A DNA stretch of 64,000 nt, taken from positions 1,922,001-1,986,000 of the forward strand of contig OZ218960.1 in NCBI GenBank assembly GCA_965112735.1, in the 5' to 3' direction. Source of the stretch: Phaeosaccion multiseriatum (lineage: Eukaryota; Ochrophyta, other classes). Below are positions 1 to 11,000 of the stretch, in pieces. The notes under the pieces were generated by a model. It saw only the letters and a program-made list of their open reading frames with translations. It searched no databases and was not told the DNA's origin. A program made the position numbers and the translations under genes. Numbering within the stretch: position 1 is the first letter of the stretch; every line of letters begins with the position of its first letter.

Positions 1-68
1 CTGCCTTCCTTCCACACGTCTGCCTCTCGACGCCCCTGTCCATCGGCCTGCCTGCCAGTGTGTCTCAC

Positions 69-191
69 CCGTGCGCACTCGTTGAAACACTTGTGCACGA
101 GAGAGTTGTACATCCGTAGCGAGTCGCGCTGCTGAAGCTGTTGGATCTGGCCCATTACTTCCTCCTGCATCTGCTGCGGGTTGGGGTTCAT
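69..191 (-). CDS. TIM9: Small Tim chaperone, Tim9-like (first exon, partial gene)
   Basis: Small Tim proteins form hexameric chaperones in the mitochondrial intermembrane space that escort hydrophobic precursors to TIM22 or SAM. This exon encodes 41 residues from ATG at 191: a Gln-rich N-terminus, then RDSLRMYNSLVHKCFNEC. That stretch matches the (L/M)xxYxxLxxxCFxxC start of Tim9 better than Tim10 or Tim13. CFNEC is the first twin CX3C motif. A GTGAGA donor follows at 68, so the exon carrying the second CX3C lies left of the window. The upstream frame is open into a trinucleotide repeat but has no earlier ATG. The gene is head-to-head with the U2AF gene. Tim9 rather than another small Tim is a family inference from one half of the protein. 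Confidence 0.8.
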
Positions 192-212
192 CTTGTCCAC
201 CCTTCTCTTAAA

Positions 213-285
<73 letters not shown>

Positions 286-891
286 CTCCTCCTCCTCCTC
301 CTCCTCTTCCTTCTGTCTCCCTTCTGTGGGCCTGCTGCTGCTTGGGAAATAGGTGAATTACTTTTAGTTCCCTCCCTCGCCCTCTGTCCTCCTCCTCCTC
401 CTCCTCCTCCTCGTCCTCCTCCTCCTCCTTTCTAAGTAAAACTGGTAAGTAGGGGAGAACCGATGGCTTCTAAAGCAGCTCTTCTCTGCTGCTGCTATGG
501 GTCCTGGCGCTGTCTCGTGAGTGATGATTATCTCGAGGGAAGAGGAGAGAGAGAGGGAATGCCCTAATCCCTGGGTATCCCTTTTCCGTCTTACCTTCAT
601 ACCTCGGATAGATGCGTTCCCCCTCGACGGCCGGCCACCGTAATCCTGGTCTCGCGACCCCTTCTGCGCTACTGCCTTCATTCCGTCAGGAGGGGCTGTA
701 GGTGCAAGCTGTGCACCCATTGCACGTACTCTAAGGTGGTTGCATATTGGGTGTTCACCCATAAACGGTGGGGACGATCTTTTGGGATTTGCTTGCCTCT
801 CTCTCCCTCCACAGCTTGGTGAGCCTTGCGGAAGGGCATAGAAGAAGCTGGCAACAGCAACAACAGCAGCTGGGAGCATTACTCGGTAGCC
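192..891. other. Intergenic region between TIM9 and U2AF2, with trinucleotide repeats
   Basis: This head-to-head intergenic region holds an (ACT)n tract at about 213-283 running into (CCT)n to about 306, and a second (CCT)n tract at about 388-430. The sequence TCTCTCCCTCCACAG ending near 815 could be the 3' splice site of a 5'UTR intron of the U2AF gene. No convincing coding region was found; the long frames here are the repeats read in different phases. Confidence 0.6.
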
Positions 892-3448
892 ATGGCGGGC
901 CGGGGTAGGGGAAGGGCCAACACACTCCCGGCATGGATGACCGCCGAGGGCAAGGGAGGAGTAGAGGCCCAAGCCCCACAGCCCGGAGGACTGAACGGAG
1001 ATAGCCATGAAGGATACCGTGGAGGTGGAGAGGCCTCCTACCCTGCTGCCGCGGCTGCAGATCAGCAGCAGCAGTTCGCGGACGCCCCTTCTGGACCTCC
1101 CAGCGGCGGCGGTGGTGGCAGGGACGGTGGCAGGGACGGTGGCAGGGACGGTGGCAGGGACGACTATCGAGACTCACGGGGAGGGGACGGGAGGGGGTAC
1201 GGAGGAGGGGACGCGAGGGGGTACGGGGGAGGAGGGGGGAGGGGCAGAGACTTCGATCGCGGGGGCGGTGATCGGTACAGAGGAGGGGGGGACCGAGGAG
1301 GAGGAGGGGGCTACCGAGGTGGGGGAGGAGGGCATCGAGGAGGCTTCCGGAACAGGCGTCCTCGGAGCCCGAGTCGCAGCACTAGTCGAGACAGGGAGCG
1401 ACGAGCCGCAAGAAGGGAGCGAAGGGCGGCGCGAGGCAACATGTGGGACATGAAGCCTGCGGGGGTGGACGATGAGACCGCAAAGCAACTCATGGCGGCG
1501 GCCATTCTGCAGCAAAACGCACCCGCCTCCAACCTCAGCATCTCCGGAGGGCACCTGAACAAGTCGGGAGGGGGAGGCGGGGGAGGGGGTGGGGGAGGAA
1601 GGGACGGGGGGATGATGGGGGTGAGCATGCAGCAAACCCGCCACGCCCGGAGGCTCTATGTCGGAGGCGTGCCTCCGGTGGACGACGAGGAGCTGAAAGC
1701 CTTTTTCAACGAAACCATCCACAAAGCCACGGAGGGGAGGGTGCAATTCGAGGGGGGTAGTCCCGTGGTGGACGTGTACCTCAACCGCGATCGGGGCTTT
1801 GCGTTTGTGGAGCTCCGAAGTGTGGAGCTCACCTCAGCGGCGTGCGGGCTGGACGGCATTTCCTTCCGCGGTCAGCAGATGAAGGTCCGGCGCCCCAGTG
1901 ACTACAACCCCGCGCAGGTGCCCCCCACCAGCGGCCCGCCCGTGCATTTCAACATGGCGGCACTAGGGGTGGTATCAACGACTGTCCCCGACGGACCTGG
2001 CAAGGTGTTTTTGGGGGGCATCCCCTACCACTTGTCCGAAGAGCAGGTTAAGGAGCTCGTGTCGGCGTTTGGATCGCTCAAGGCGTTTCATTTGGTGCGA
2101 GACGCAGGCTCCCCGACAAGCAAGGGCTATGGTTTCTGCGAGTACCTTGATCCTTCTGTAACGGCAGCGGCGTGTGCGGGGCTCAACGGCATGCAGCTCG
2201 GGGACAAGACGCTTACGGTAAGTGGGCTAAGTTGGGCTTAGTTAGCTTGGTGTGTGGTGGGGAGGGAGGGAGGGAGGGGAAGAGACGTTCGCCATTGTCC
2301 TCCGTTTTCACCTCACAGTGCTGTGCTGTTGCTGCTACTCCTGTTGGTGCTCTCCCCTGCACTTGCTCGGAGTGAAGTGCGGCGAAGTAGCTGCCCCAGA
2401 GGCTCGTGTGTATGTGGGCTGTTGTTGTTGTTGGTGTTGGTGTTGAGGACTGTTTTGAGTGGCGGCGGTTACTTTTCAGACGAGTATGTGGTTGAGAGAG
2501 AGATGTGTGGGTCGACGGAAAGGCTGCCCCGAGAGAGAGAGACCGAGAGGGACGGAGGGAGGCCTTCGTCGAAGGCTTACCTCGCACCGCACGCACGCAC
2601 GCACACAGTCATTCGTGTGTAAACTCTCAAGTAGACAAAGCGATCTTCCTTCCTTTGATCCTTCTCACCACCGCCCTTCCTCTACCTCCTCCCTCCCTCT
2701 CTCTCCCTCCCCTTTCCCTCCTCCCTCCCCCCTCCCCCCCTTTCTCATTCCACAGGTGCGTATGGCGACATCCACGCAAGACGCCCGGTCCGCCGCTGCA
2801 GTATCAGGCACCGCCAATGCTGCCATGGGGATGCCCCAGGGGGGGATGGGGGGCGCTGTGGGAGGTATGGGAATGCCTCCGGCGGGAGGGGGGGTAGGAG
2901 GGCCCACGCCAGAGGAGCAGGCCCAGCTTGCGTTGGCAATGGCGGCTCTGGACCCCGCCACGGCCCAGCAGCATATGGCGGTGCAGGGGCAGCAGTTGGG
3001 GACACAGCAGGGACAACAGATGGCAGTGCCGGGTATGCAGATGCTGCCGGGTATGCCGGGTAGTGCGCACAACCAAATGCCCCCCGGGGTGATGGCGGGG
3101 ATGGCACCAGAAGCCACCGAGAGTGCGATTGCGGCCAACTTGGTCAAGACCATGGTGCCCACGACCGTTTTGGTACTGACGAACATGGTAACCGAGGAGG
3201 AGCTCCAAGACCCGACGGAGTATGAGGACATTAAGGAAGACATTGAAGGGGAGTGCGGTAAGCACGGGAGGGTGCTACGCGTGGTGCTGCCCAAGCCTGG
3301 CGAGGCGGATGTGGGCAAGGTGTTGATTCAGTACAGCTCGGCAGAGGAGGCGAGGACGGCGGCGTTGAATTTGGCGGGCAGACAGTTCGCGCAGAGGATT
3401 GTCAAGGCCGAGTACTTGGGGGAGGCAGAGTTTGCGGCAAGATTTTGA
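892..3448 (+). CDS. U2AF2: Splicing factor U2AF large subunit (U2AF65-like)
   Basis: U2AF65 binds the polypyrimidine tract at 3' splice sites and recruits U2 snRNP. Two coding exons, 892-2217 and 2756-3448, join in phase (GTAAGT donor, CACAG acceptor) to give 672 residues. The N-terminus is rich in RGG/GGRD repeats, with a short RS-like stretch near 160-180. W185 in MWDMKPAG corresponds to the tryptophan motif that binds the small U2AF subunit. RRM1 starts near residue 254 (RLYVGGVPP), RRM2 near 371 (KVFLGGIPYHLSEEQVKEL), and a C-terminal UHM spans about 578-672 with its RxF loop at R651-F653. A Gly/Met/Gln-rich linker separates RRM2 from the UHM. ATG 892 was chosen because the upstream frame has no ATG. 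The intron itself begins G-rich and ends in a very long pyrimidine tract. Confidence 0.95.
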
Positions 3449-4278
3449 AGTACTGAATTGATGGTTTCATTAGGTTGTTAGGCAAGGAGGGGAAAGAGAG
3501 AGGAGGGAGAAGAGGGAAGGGGGATTAGAGGGTGGAGGAGAAGAGGAGACGAGGAAAGAAGGGATCAGGTCGGATGGGGCGGGCGGGGGATGGTTGTACA
3601 GCATCCGGCTCGGCTTCAACGATCACGTTACGGTTACACTCGGACCGGCAGAGGTAGAGGCTGGCTGGTTGGTTGGTTGGTTGACGGGCTGGCTGGTTGG
3701 TGGGTTGGCTGGCCGCGGGTTTTGAGTGACCGGTCGGTCCCAACCAAAGCTGAGGCTCTAATGAGAGGAGAAAGGAAGGAGGGGGGGGGACATGGAGGAC
3801 GAGGATATTTCGATAACGATCTTTTGACTCGGGGGTTTGGGTAGGGTCTGAGACTGGGGGGTGGGCTGACGGATGGCGTGGTGGGTAGGAAGGATGGTAA
3901 TAGATGGCCTGATGAGTAGGAAGGATGGTATGGAGGGGTGAATAGAACTTCTTCGTTTCTTTGTTCTTACTTCTTACTTCTTTCCTTTCTCCTTCATCGT
4001 GACAAAATCTCTTTCGTAGACGATACAAGTGCGGCTTCCTTGGGCCTATGAAGGAGGAACAAAGGCAGGCAGGCAGGCTCACTCACTCACTCACTCACTT
4101 CAGCTCGAGCCTGAGCCTGTCAGGGACGAAGGAAGGGAGGCCGGCACCCACTCGCTCACCCACTCCCTCCCTCACTCACCCACCCACTCCCTCACTCCGT
4201 CTCTGAGGAAATAAGCAAGGAAAGAAGAAAGCGAAGGCAGGCCCATTCACTCCCTCACTCACTCACTCACTCACGTAC
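3449..4278. other. Convergent intergenic region with low-complexity DNA
   Basis: This lies between the stop of U2AF2 and the stop of the LRR/IQ/WW gene. It holds a purine-rich stretch after the U2AF stop, a GGTT/GGCT-rich tract at about 3660-3712, and ACTC/CACT repeats from about 4077 to 4275. It probably contains both 3'UTRs. No coding sequence is supported. Confidence 0.6.
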
Positions 4279-7200
4279 TCACTCCACCTCCGGCCTCTCA
4301 TACGTGCTCTCCCCCGAGCTGTGGCTGTAGTAATACGCGATGCTCTGGTCGTCAAAATGCACCTCCCACACACTCCCATCCTTGGCCAGCAGCTGCTCTG
4401 GCTCCCCCTGCCGTACCACCAACTGCTGCTCATTGTAGGCGCCCGCCTCCCCCCCCCAGCCCTGCGTGTGCAGCTGCTGCTGCCCCTCCTGGTGGTTGTG
4501 CCCCTGCCAAAAGGCGGACTGTGGAAGGGAGGGAGGGGAGAGGGAGAGAGGGAGGGAGGGAGGGAGAGAGGGAGGGAAAGGGAGGGACAGGGCACGCGTT
4601 CGTTATTGGTATTGATTGGGTGTGAATGGGTTGGGTTTATAGCGTTGTTGTGCTTCTTGTACCAGGGCGGCATCGAGTCCCCTCCCTGCTGTATCACCAA
4701 CTTGCATGCTTGCTTTTGCGTACGTACCTCATTGGCCAGGGGCTCGTAGTCCCAGCTCTCGTCCGACACCTGCTGCTGCTGCTGCTCCTGTCCATACTCC
4801 AGCTGCTCATACGGCTGCTGGTCCTGTCCATACACCTGCTCCTGCTGTCCGTACTCCAGCTGCCCATATGACTGTTGCTGTTGCTGCTGCTGCTGATCCC
4901 AGCCTAGTGAGTTGTCGTACAGCCCGGCACCCTCCACCCACCCCTCCGGCGCGTCGTAGAGAGACTCGCCCGTCCGACTGTGACAGAGGGTGATGCAGCA
5001 GCATCAGTTGGTGGTACAGCAACATCAGTTGGTGATACAGCAGCATCAGTTGGTGATGCAAGCAGCATCAGTTGGTGATACAGCAGCATCAGTTGGTGAT
5101 ACAGCAGCATCAGTTGGTGATACGGCAGCAGAGGAGGAGAGGAGTTGAGGAGGACCATCACGCAAATACACACACACACGCTCCCTCCCTCCCTCCCTCC
5201 CTCCCCAACCCCCCTCAACCCTTCTTCTCACCTATTGTAGAAGAAGTCTCTCTCGTGCGCCCCCACCTCCGCCCCTCCTTCTGTAACTGCCGCCGCTTCG
5301 TACCGTTCCCACTCCCCCTGCACCTCTGTAGGCTCTCTCTCGGGCGCCACTCGGAGCTGATACCCGTTGATGTCGTCTTGTTCGATGTCAGTGGGCCACT
5401 TGCTTGGGAAGTCTCCTTCGCCGTAGTCCACGCGTTGGCCGTAGTAATCGTAGATGGTACGGAAGTTGTGGAATTTGCGTTTGCCACCTGTGTGTGTGTA
5501 TGTCAGTGGGTGTGTGTGTGTGTGTATGTGGGTGAGTGAGTTGGTGAAACAGAGAGAGAGAGCAACAGAGCGAGAGGGCAAACGAAGAGAAGCCATGAGG
5601 GCCCCTCTCTCCCTCCCTCCTTCCCTTCCTCCCCTCCCCTCCCCTCCCCCCCCCTCCCTCCCTCCCTCCCTCCCTCCCTCCCTCTTTCCCTCTCCTCCCT
5701 CCCTCCCTCCGTCCCTCCCTCCCTCCCTCTCCCTCCCCTCCCACTCACCTTTGTGCACTTTGGTCCAACAGGCCGAGCAGAAGTACTCATTGCACGTCGC
5801 ACACTCTGCGTATGCCTCAAAGAGCTCACAGTCTGAGCAAGTGGGGCGGGGCAGGAGCTCGAGGAAGTCTTGGGGTCGCCGCCATCGGACCTCTCCAGAC
5901 ACCTTTGGGGCGGGATAGGCAGTAGATGCATATGTATGCATTCGAATGCATATGTATGCATATGTATATATTGATGGGTGGAAAGGGGAAGGGGGAGGAC
6001 GATGAGGGAGAGAAGAGAGAAAGAGAGAAAGAGAGAGGGAGGGGGGGGGGGGAGGGAGACATCCAACTGCCAACCCCACCCCCCACCCACCACGCAATCA
6101 TTGACTTACCTTGTTGTAGTAAAAGTTGCACTGCTTGTCGGTGTCGAACATCTCCTTCCATCTTGCCATGTGCAGGAGCTTGCGTTCCTTCGCCTCCCTC
6201 ACCCCCAAGCAGCCCCTCCAGCCCGCCTGTTTCATGCGTTTCATTCGGTTTCAGGGTCAGTGAATTAGACACCATCGCATGACGTACCCCAACACCAATC
6301 AAGAGAAGATGGACATCGATATCGATATCGATTATCCTTACATGGGCACACCTGAATGTCGCGAGTGTGACATACACCATACATACAAAATATACATCAG
6401 ATTACGTAAGACTACGTACCTGAATGGCGGTGGCAGCCCAAGCATTGAGCTTGACAAGCTGCTTAATCTCCTCCAAGTGCTCCTGTCGGAGCCCCACCGC
6501 ATCTCGCTTGACACAAGCCCCGCGGTAGCGCCGTTGGATGTACACAGCCGCCTCCTCCATCTGCGCCAACTTTGACCCCCTCTCCTGCTGTAGCGCCTTG
6601 ACCGCCAGCCGGGCCCCCCGCCCCCTCCATACCCGTTGTATATCCAGTGATGCTTGTATCTGCACGGCTTCCTTCCATGCCTTGCGGAGGGCCACGAAGC
6701 GTACACGCTGCACGCTGCCTGTGAGGGTTAACGGATGGGGGGGGGGTGTTATTTGGGAACGGGAAGGGCGTGTTCGCGAGTGTTTTAACGGGTAGTTAAG
6801 GAAGCATGGATGTTAACGAGTGTAATGGGTTGTAACGGTGGGTGGGACGAGGGCGTTTGTTTTGACTGAAATGGGGGGAGGGAAAGACAAGCAAGGGAGA
6901 TAGAGAAGGGAGCGTTAACATGAAACACGAAACATGGAATGTTAACATGAAACATGAAACATGAACGTTACCTCGGTAGTGGCGCTGGATGGTGATGGCG
7001 GAGGCGTCTCTGTGCGCCCGTAGCACCAACTTTTCATGGAGAATATTGCGGCAGCGCCAAGAGCGGAAGTTCTTCTGCAGCACTGTGGCGCTGCCTCCCT
7101 CTCGCTCTCGCAGCAGGCGTAAGCGGCGCTTCAATTCGTTGAGGTTCGCCCTGCAATTGATTGCACAGGGGTTAAAAAGGAGGGTTAGGAGAGAGTAATA

Positions 7201-7941
7201 AGGGCTTAAGGAGGGGTAAAGCAGGAGGGAGTTAATGGCTTATGGATACGAGGCGAGAGGCCCTCACAACTATCATCCATTGACCCCCCGCCCCTCCCCC
7301 CCTCCCTCCCTCCCTCCCCTTCCCCCTTACCTGGCCCGGAAGCCTCTATAAGACTTCTGCACCCTCCGTGCGGCCTGATCTTGCCTCCTCCACAGCTCCC
7401 TTGCTTCGCTCCTTAGGATGAAGAACTGCCTCCTTGCCACATGTCCTGGACGGGCATTAACAGGTGTTGACAGGTGGAAGGAGGGGATTAGTTAGGTATT
7501 AACGGGTAATAACGGGTATTAGTAAACAGGATCATATGAGGGGGGAAGAGGAGAGGGCTGAGGCTTAAGAACGGGCATTCGCGGGTGTGGTATTCGGTGG
7601 TAATGAGATGAAAAGGGGGAAAAGGAGAGGGGCGTTATAGTGAAGGTTACCTCGGTAGTGGCGCTGCAGCAGACGAGCCGCCGCCTCATGTATCCGCCGC
7701 TGCTCTTCCCTAAGGATCTGTGGGTGCGTGCGTGAGGTGGGTGGGGGGGTCGGTGGGTGAGTGGGTGGGCGGGTGGGTAGATGGGTGCGTGGGTGGGTGA
7801 GTGAGTGGGTGGGCGGGTGGTGGGTGGGTGAGTGGGTGAGTGGGCGAGAGGGCGTGTGTGTGTGAGTGCATGTGGGTGGGTGGGTGGGTGTGTGGGTGGG
7901 TGGGCGTGTGGGTGGGTAAGGGTGAGGGTGTGTGGGTGTGT

Positions 7942-8003
<62 letters not shown>

Positions 8004-11000
8004 ACGTGTACTTGTACGTGTGTGTTGTGTGTTTGAGATTTCGATTCTCAATATTCTGTCGAGCACATTCAATGTCCCTCCCATCCACTGCCATCCACTG
8101 CCCATCCCTTCCTCCGTTCCCATCCCTCTGCCCCATCCATCCACTGCCATCCCTCTACCCCCTCCCATCCACTACCATCTCTCTGCCCCCTTGTCATCAA
8201 CTGGCATCCACTGCCATCACCTGCCATCCACTGCCATCCTGCCTCACTCACCACGAGGATTGCCGCACGCCGCCGGGCAAGCACGCCTCGCCACACACGC
8301 TACGGAGGGAGGGGAGGGGAGGGGAGGTGGAGGGGAGGGGAGGGGAGGGGGAGAACAATCAGAGAACGGATCAAGCAAGGACGTGAGCAGCAGCAGTAGA
8401 GACAAATCACTCTTACTCTCTCTCCGTGATGAGTGAGAGAGCGAGCACGCGCCACCTGCATCTCCCCGCCTCCTCCTCCTCCTCCTCCTCCTCCTCCTCC
8501 TCCTCCTCCTCCTCCTCCTCCTCCTCCTCCTCCCCCTCCTCCTCCTCCTCCTCCTCCTCCTCCTCCTCCTCCTCCTCCTCCTCCTCCTCATTTCTTCCGT
8601 TCTTCCTTCTACTGCTATCTTCGTTCTACTACCTTCCTCCTGCCTGTCTTCCTTCCTACCTTCCTGCCTTCCCTCCTTCCCTCCTTCCTTCCTCCCTACC
8701 TTCCTCCCCACCTTCCTCCCTACCTGGCTGCCTTCCTGCCTTCCTTCCTGCCTGCCTTCAATACTTCCTTCCTCCTACCTCTCTCCCTTCCACTCTACCT
8801 TCCTCCTGCTACCTTCTTCCTACCTGTATGTCTATGACCCTCTCAGTTATCCAACGCTGCCTCCTTGCCTCCTCGAGCTCTGCGCGAAGCATGCGTGCCA
8901 AGCCCTTGCGCCTGGGGAAAGCGTCAGATGGCAGTGGATGGGAACAGTCAGATGGCAAGTGGATGGGGGGGGGGCGAGGGGTGTAATCCGTGGGGGAGTG
9001 GGTGAGTGGGTGGGCGTGAGTGGGTGGGTGGGTGGGTGGATGGGTGGGTAGGGCCTCTCCCCTCCTCTCCCCTCCTCTCCCCTCCTCTCCCCTCCTCTCC
9101 CCTCCTCTCCCCTCCTCTCCCCTCCTCTCCCCTCCTCTCCCCTCCTCTCCCCTCCTCTCCCCTCCTCTCCCCTCCTATCCCCTCCTCTCCCCTCCTCTCC
9201 CTTTCTCACCCCTCCTCTCCCTTTCTCTCCCCCCCTCTCCCCTCCTCCCCTCCTCTCCCGTCCTCTCCCGTCCTCTCCCCTCCCCTCCCCTCCTCTCCCG
9301 TCCTCTCCCCTCCTCTCCCTTTCTCTCCCCTCCCCTCCCCTCCTCTCCCCTCCTCTCCCCTCCTCTCCCCTCCTCTCCCCTCCTCTCCCCTCCTCTCCCC
9401 TCCTCTCCCCTCCTCTCCCTTTCTCTCCCCTCCTCTTCCTTTCTCTCCCCCCCTCTCCCCTCCTCTCCCCTCCTCTCCCTTTCTCACCCCTCCTCTCCCT
9501 TTCCCCCCCCCCCTCTCCCCTCCTCTCCCCTCCTCTCCCCTCCTCTCCCCTCCTCTCCCCTCCTCTCCCCTCCTCCCCTCCTCTCCCCTCCTCTCCCGTC
9601 CTCTCCCCTCCTCTCCCCTCCTCTCCCGTCCTCTCCCCTCCTCTCCCCTCCCCTCCCCTCCCCTCCTCTCCTCTCCCTTTCTATCCCCTCCTCCTCTCCC
9701 CTCCTCTCCCCTCCTCTCCCCCCCCCTTCTGTCGTCTCATCTTACCAAATAGTCTGAATGAGAACCGCAGCCTTGACGTTCTTCTCCCTTGCCTTTTGAA
9801 GCATTTTCAGATATTCCATCCCCTTCTTCTTCCTCCACAGCCGCAGAAGGCGCTCTGCCAGCCACTCCATCACGCGCATCTCTGCCCGCCGGGCCTTTGG
9901 TCGGGAGGAGAGAGAGGAAGGGGAGGGAGGGGAGGGAGGGGAGGGAGAGGAAGGAGGGGAGGGAGGGGAGGGAGGGAGGGAGAGGGCAGGAGATAGGGAA
10001 AGAGAGAGGGGACGATGGAGAGACTGAGTGAGTTGGTCATTCAGGAGAGGAACCTCGGTCACTCGATCGCTACCTCCCTCATACTGAAGCGGAACCTCAA
10101 ACTCAAGCTGGAGCGGAACCTCAAACTGAAACTGAAACTGAAACTCCTCCGTCTCCTCTGTCCTGACATACCCCTCCTTCCCTGTCCCAACACCATGTGC
10201 TGCACCCAAGAGTACGCAGCTGCCACCCACCTTTTCCTTCCTGGCGACGACTATTCTGTAACTGCTCTGTATCTTGACCACCCCCACTGACATACTGTGA
10301 TAGTGCTTCATGTTGATGCGGTCGGGCGTCCGACTCAGGGGCACGATGCCCAGCCAAGCCTCCGTTGACTTTTGATTCATTGATGGAGTGGCCAGGCATG
10401 TCGGTAGGAAGGTAGGAAGGTAGGAAGGTAGGAAGGTAGGTAGGTAGGTAGGTAGGTAGGTGGGTAGGTAGGTAGGTAGGTAGGTAGGTAGGTAGGTGGG
10501 TAGGTAGGTAGGTAGGTAGGTAGGTAGGTAGATAGGTAGGTAGGTAGGTAGGTAGGTAGGTAGGTAGGTAGGGAGGTAGGTAGGTAGGCCGGAAGGAGAC
10601 AGGCAGGTAGGTAGGTAGGTAGGTAGGTAGGTAGGTAGGTAGGTAGGTAGGTAGGTAGGAAGGTAGGGGGGTAGGTAGGTAGGTAGGTAGGTAGGGGGGT
10701 AGGTAGGCAGGTAGGTAGGTAGGTAGGTAGGTAGGTAGGTAGGTACGTACGTAGGTAGGAAGGAGGGAGGGAGGCAGGGAGGTAGGTCGGAATGAAATAA
10801 GAGGACCCAGTCAGCCCAGACCAGACCAGGGTGGGGTGGGGTGGGTCAGTTGATTGCAGGCCACACAAAAGGGAGAGGGGGGAGAGGAGAGATGGTAGTG
10901 AGTCGAGCGAGTCTTAAAGACAGGGAAAGGAACGGGAACGGAAGTGTGAATCGCTGTCAAACGCCACTCTTCCTTTACTTCCACTCCCTCGCTCTCTCTC

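Noticed and set aside
5001-5128. CRISPR-like array
   Set aside because: The repeats are contiguous 21-bp units without spacers, in an intron of a eukaryotic gene.
9006-9757. Long open frames of Leu/Ser/Pro on the plus strand
   Set aside because: They are the 10-bp minisatellite read in different frames, inside an intron of the LRR/IQ/WW gene whose flanking exons join in phase.
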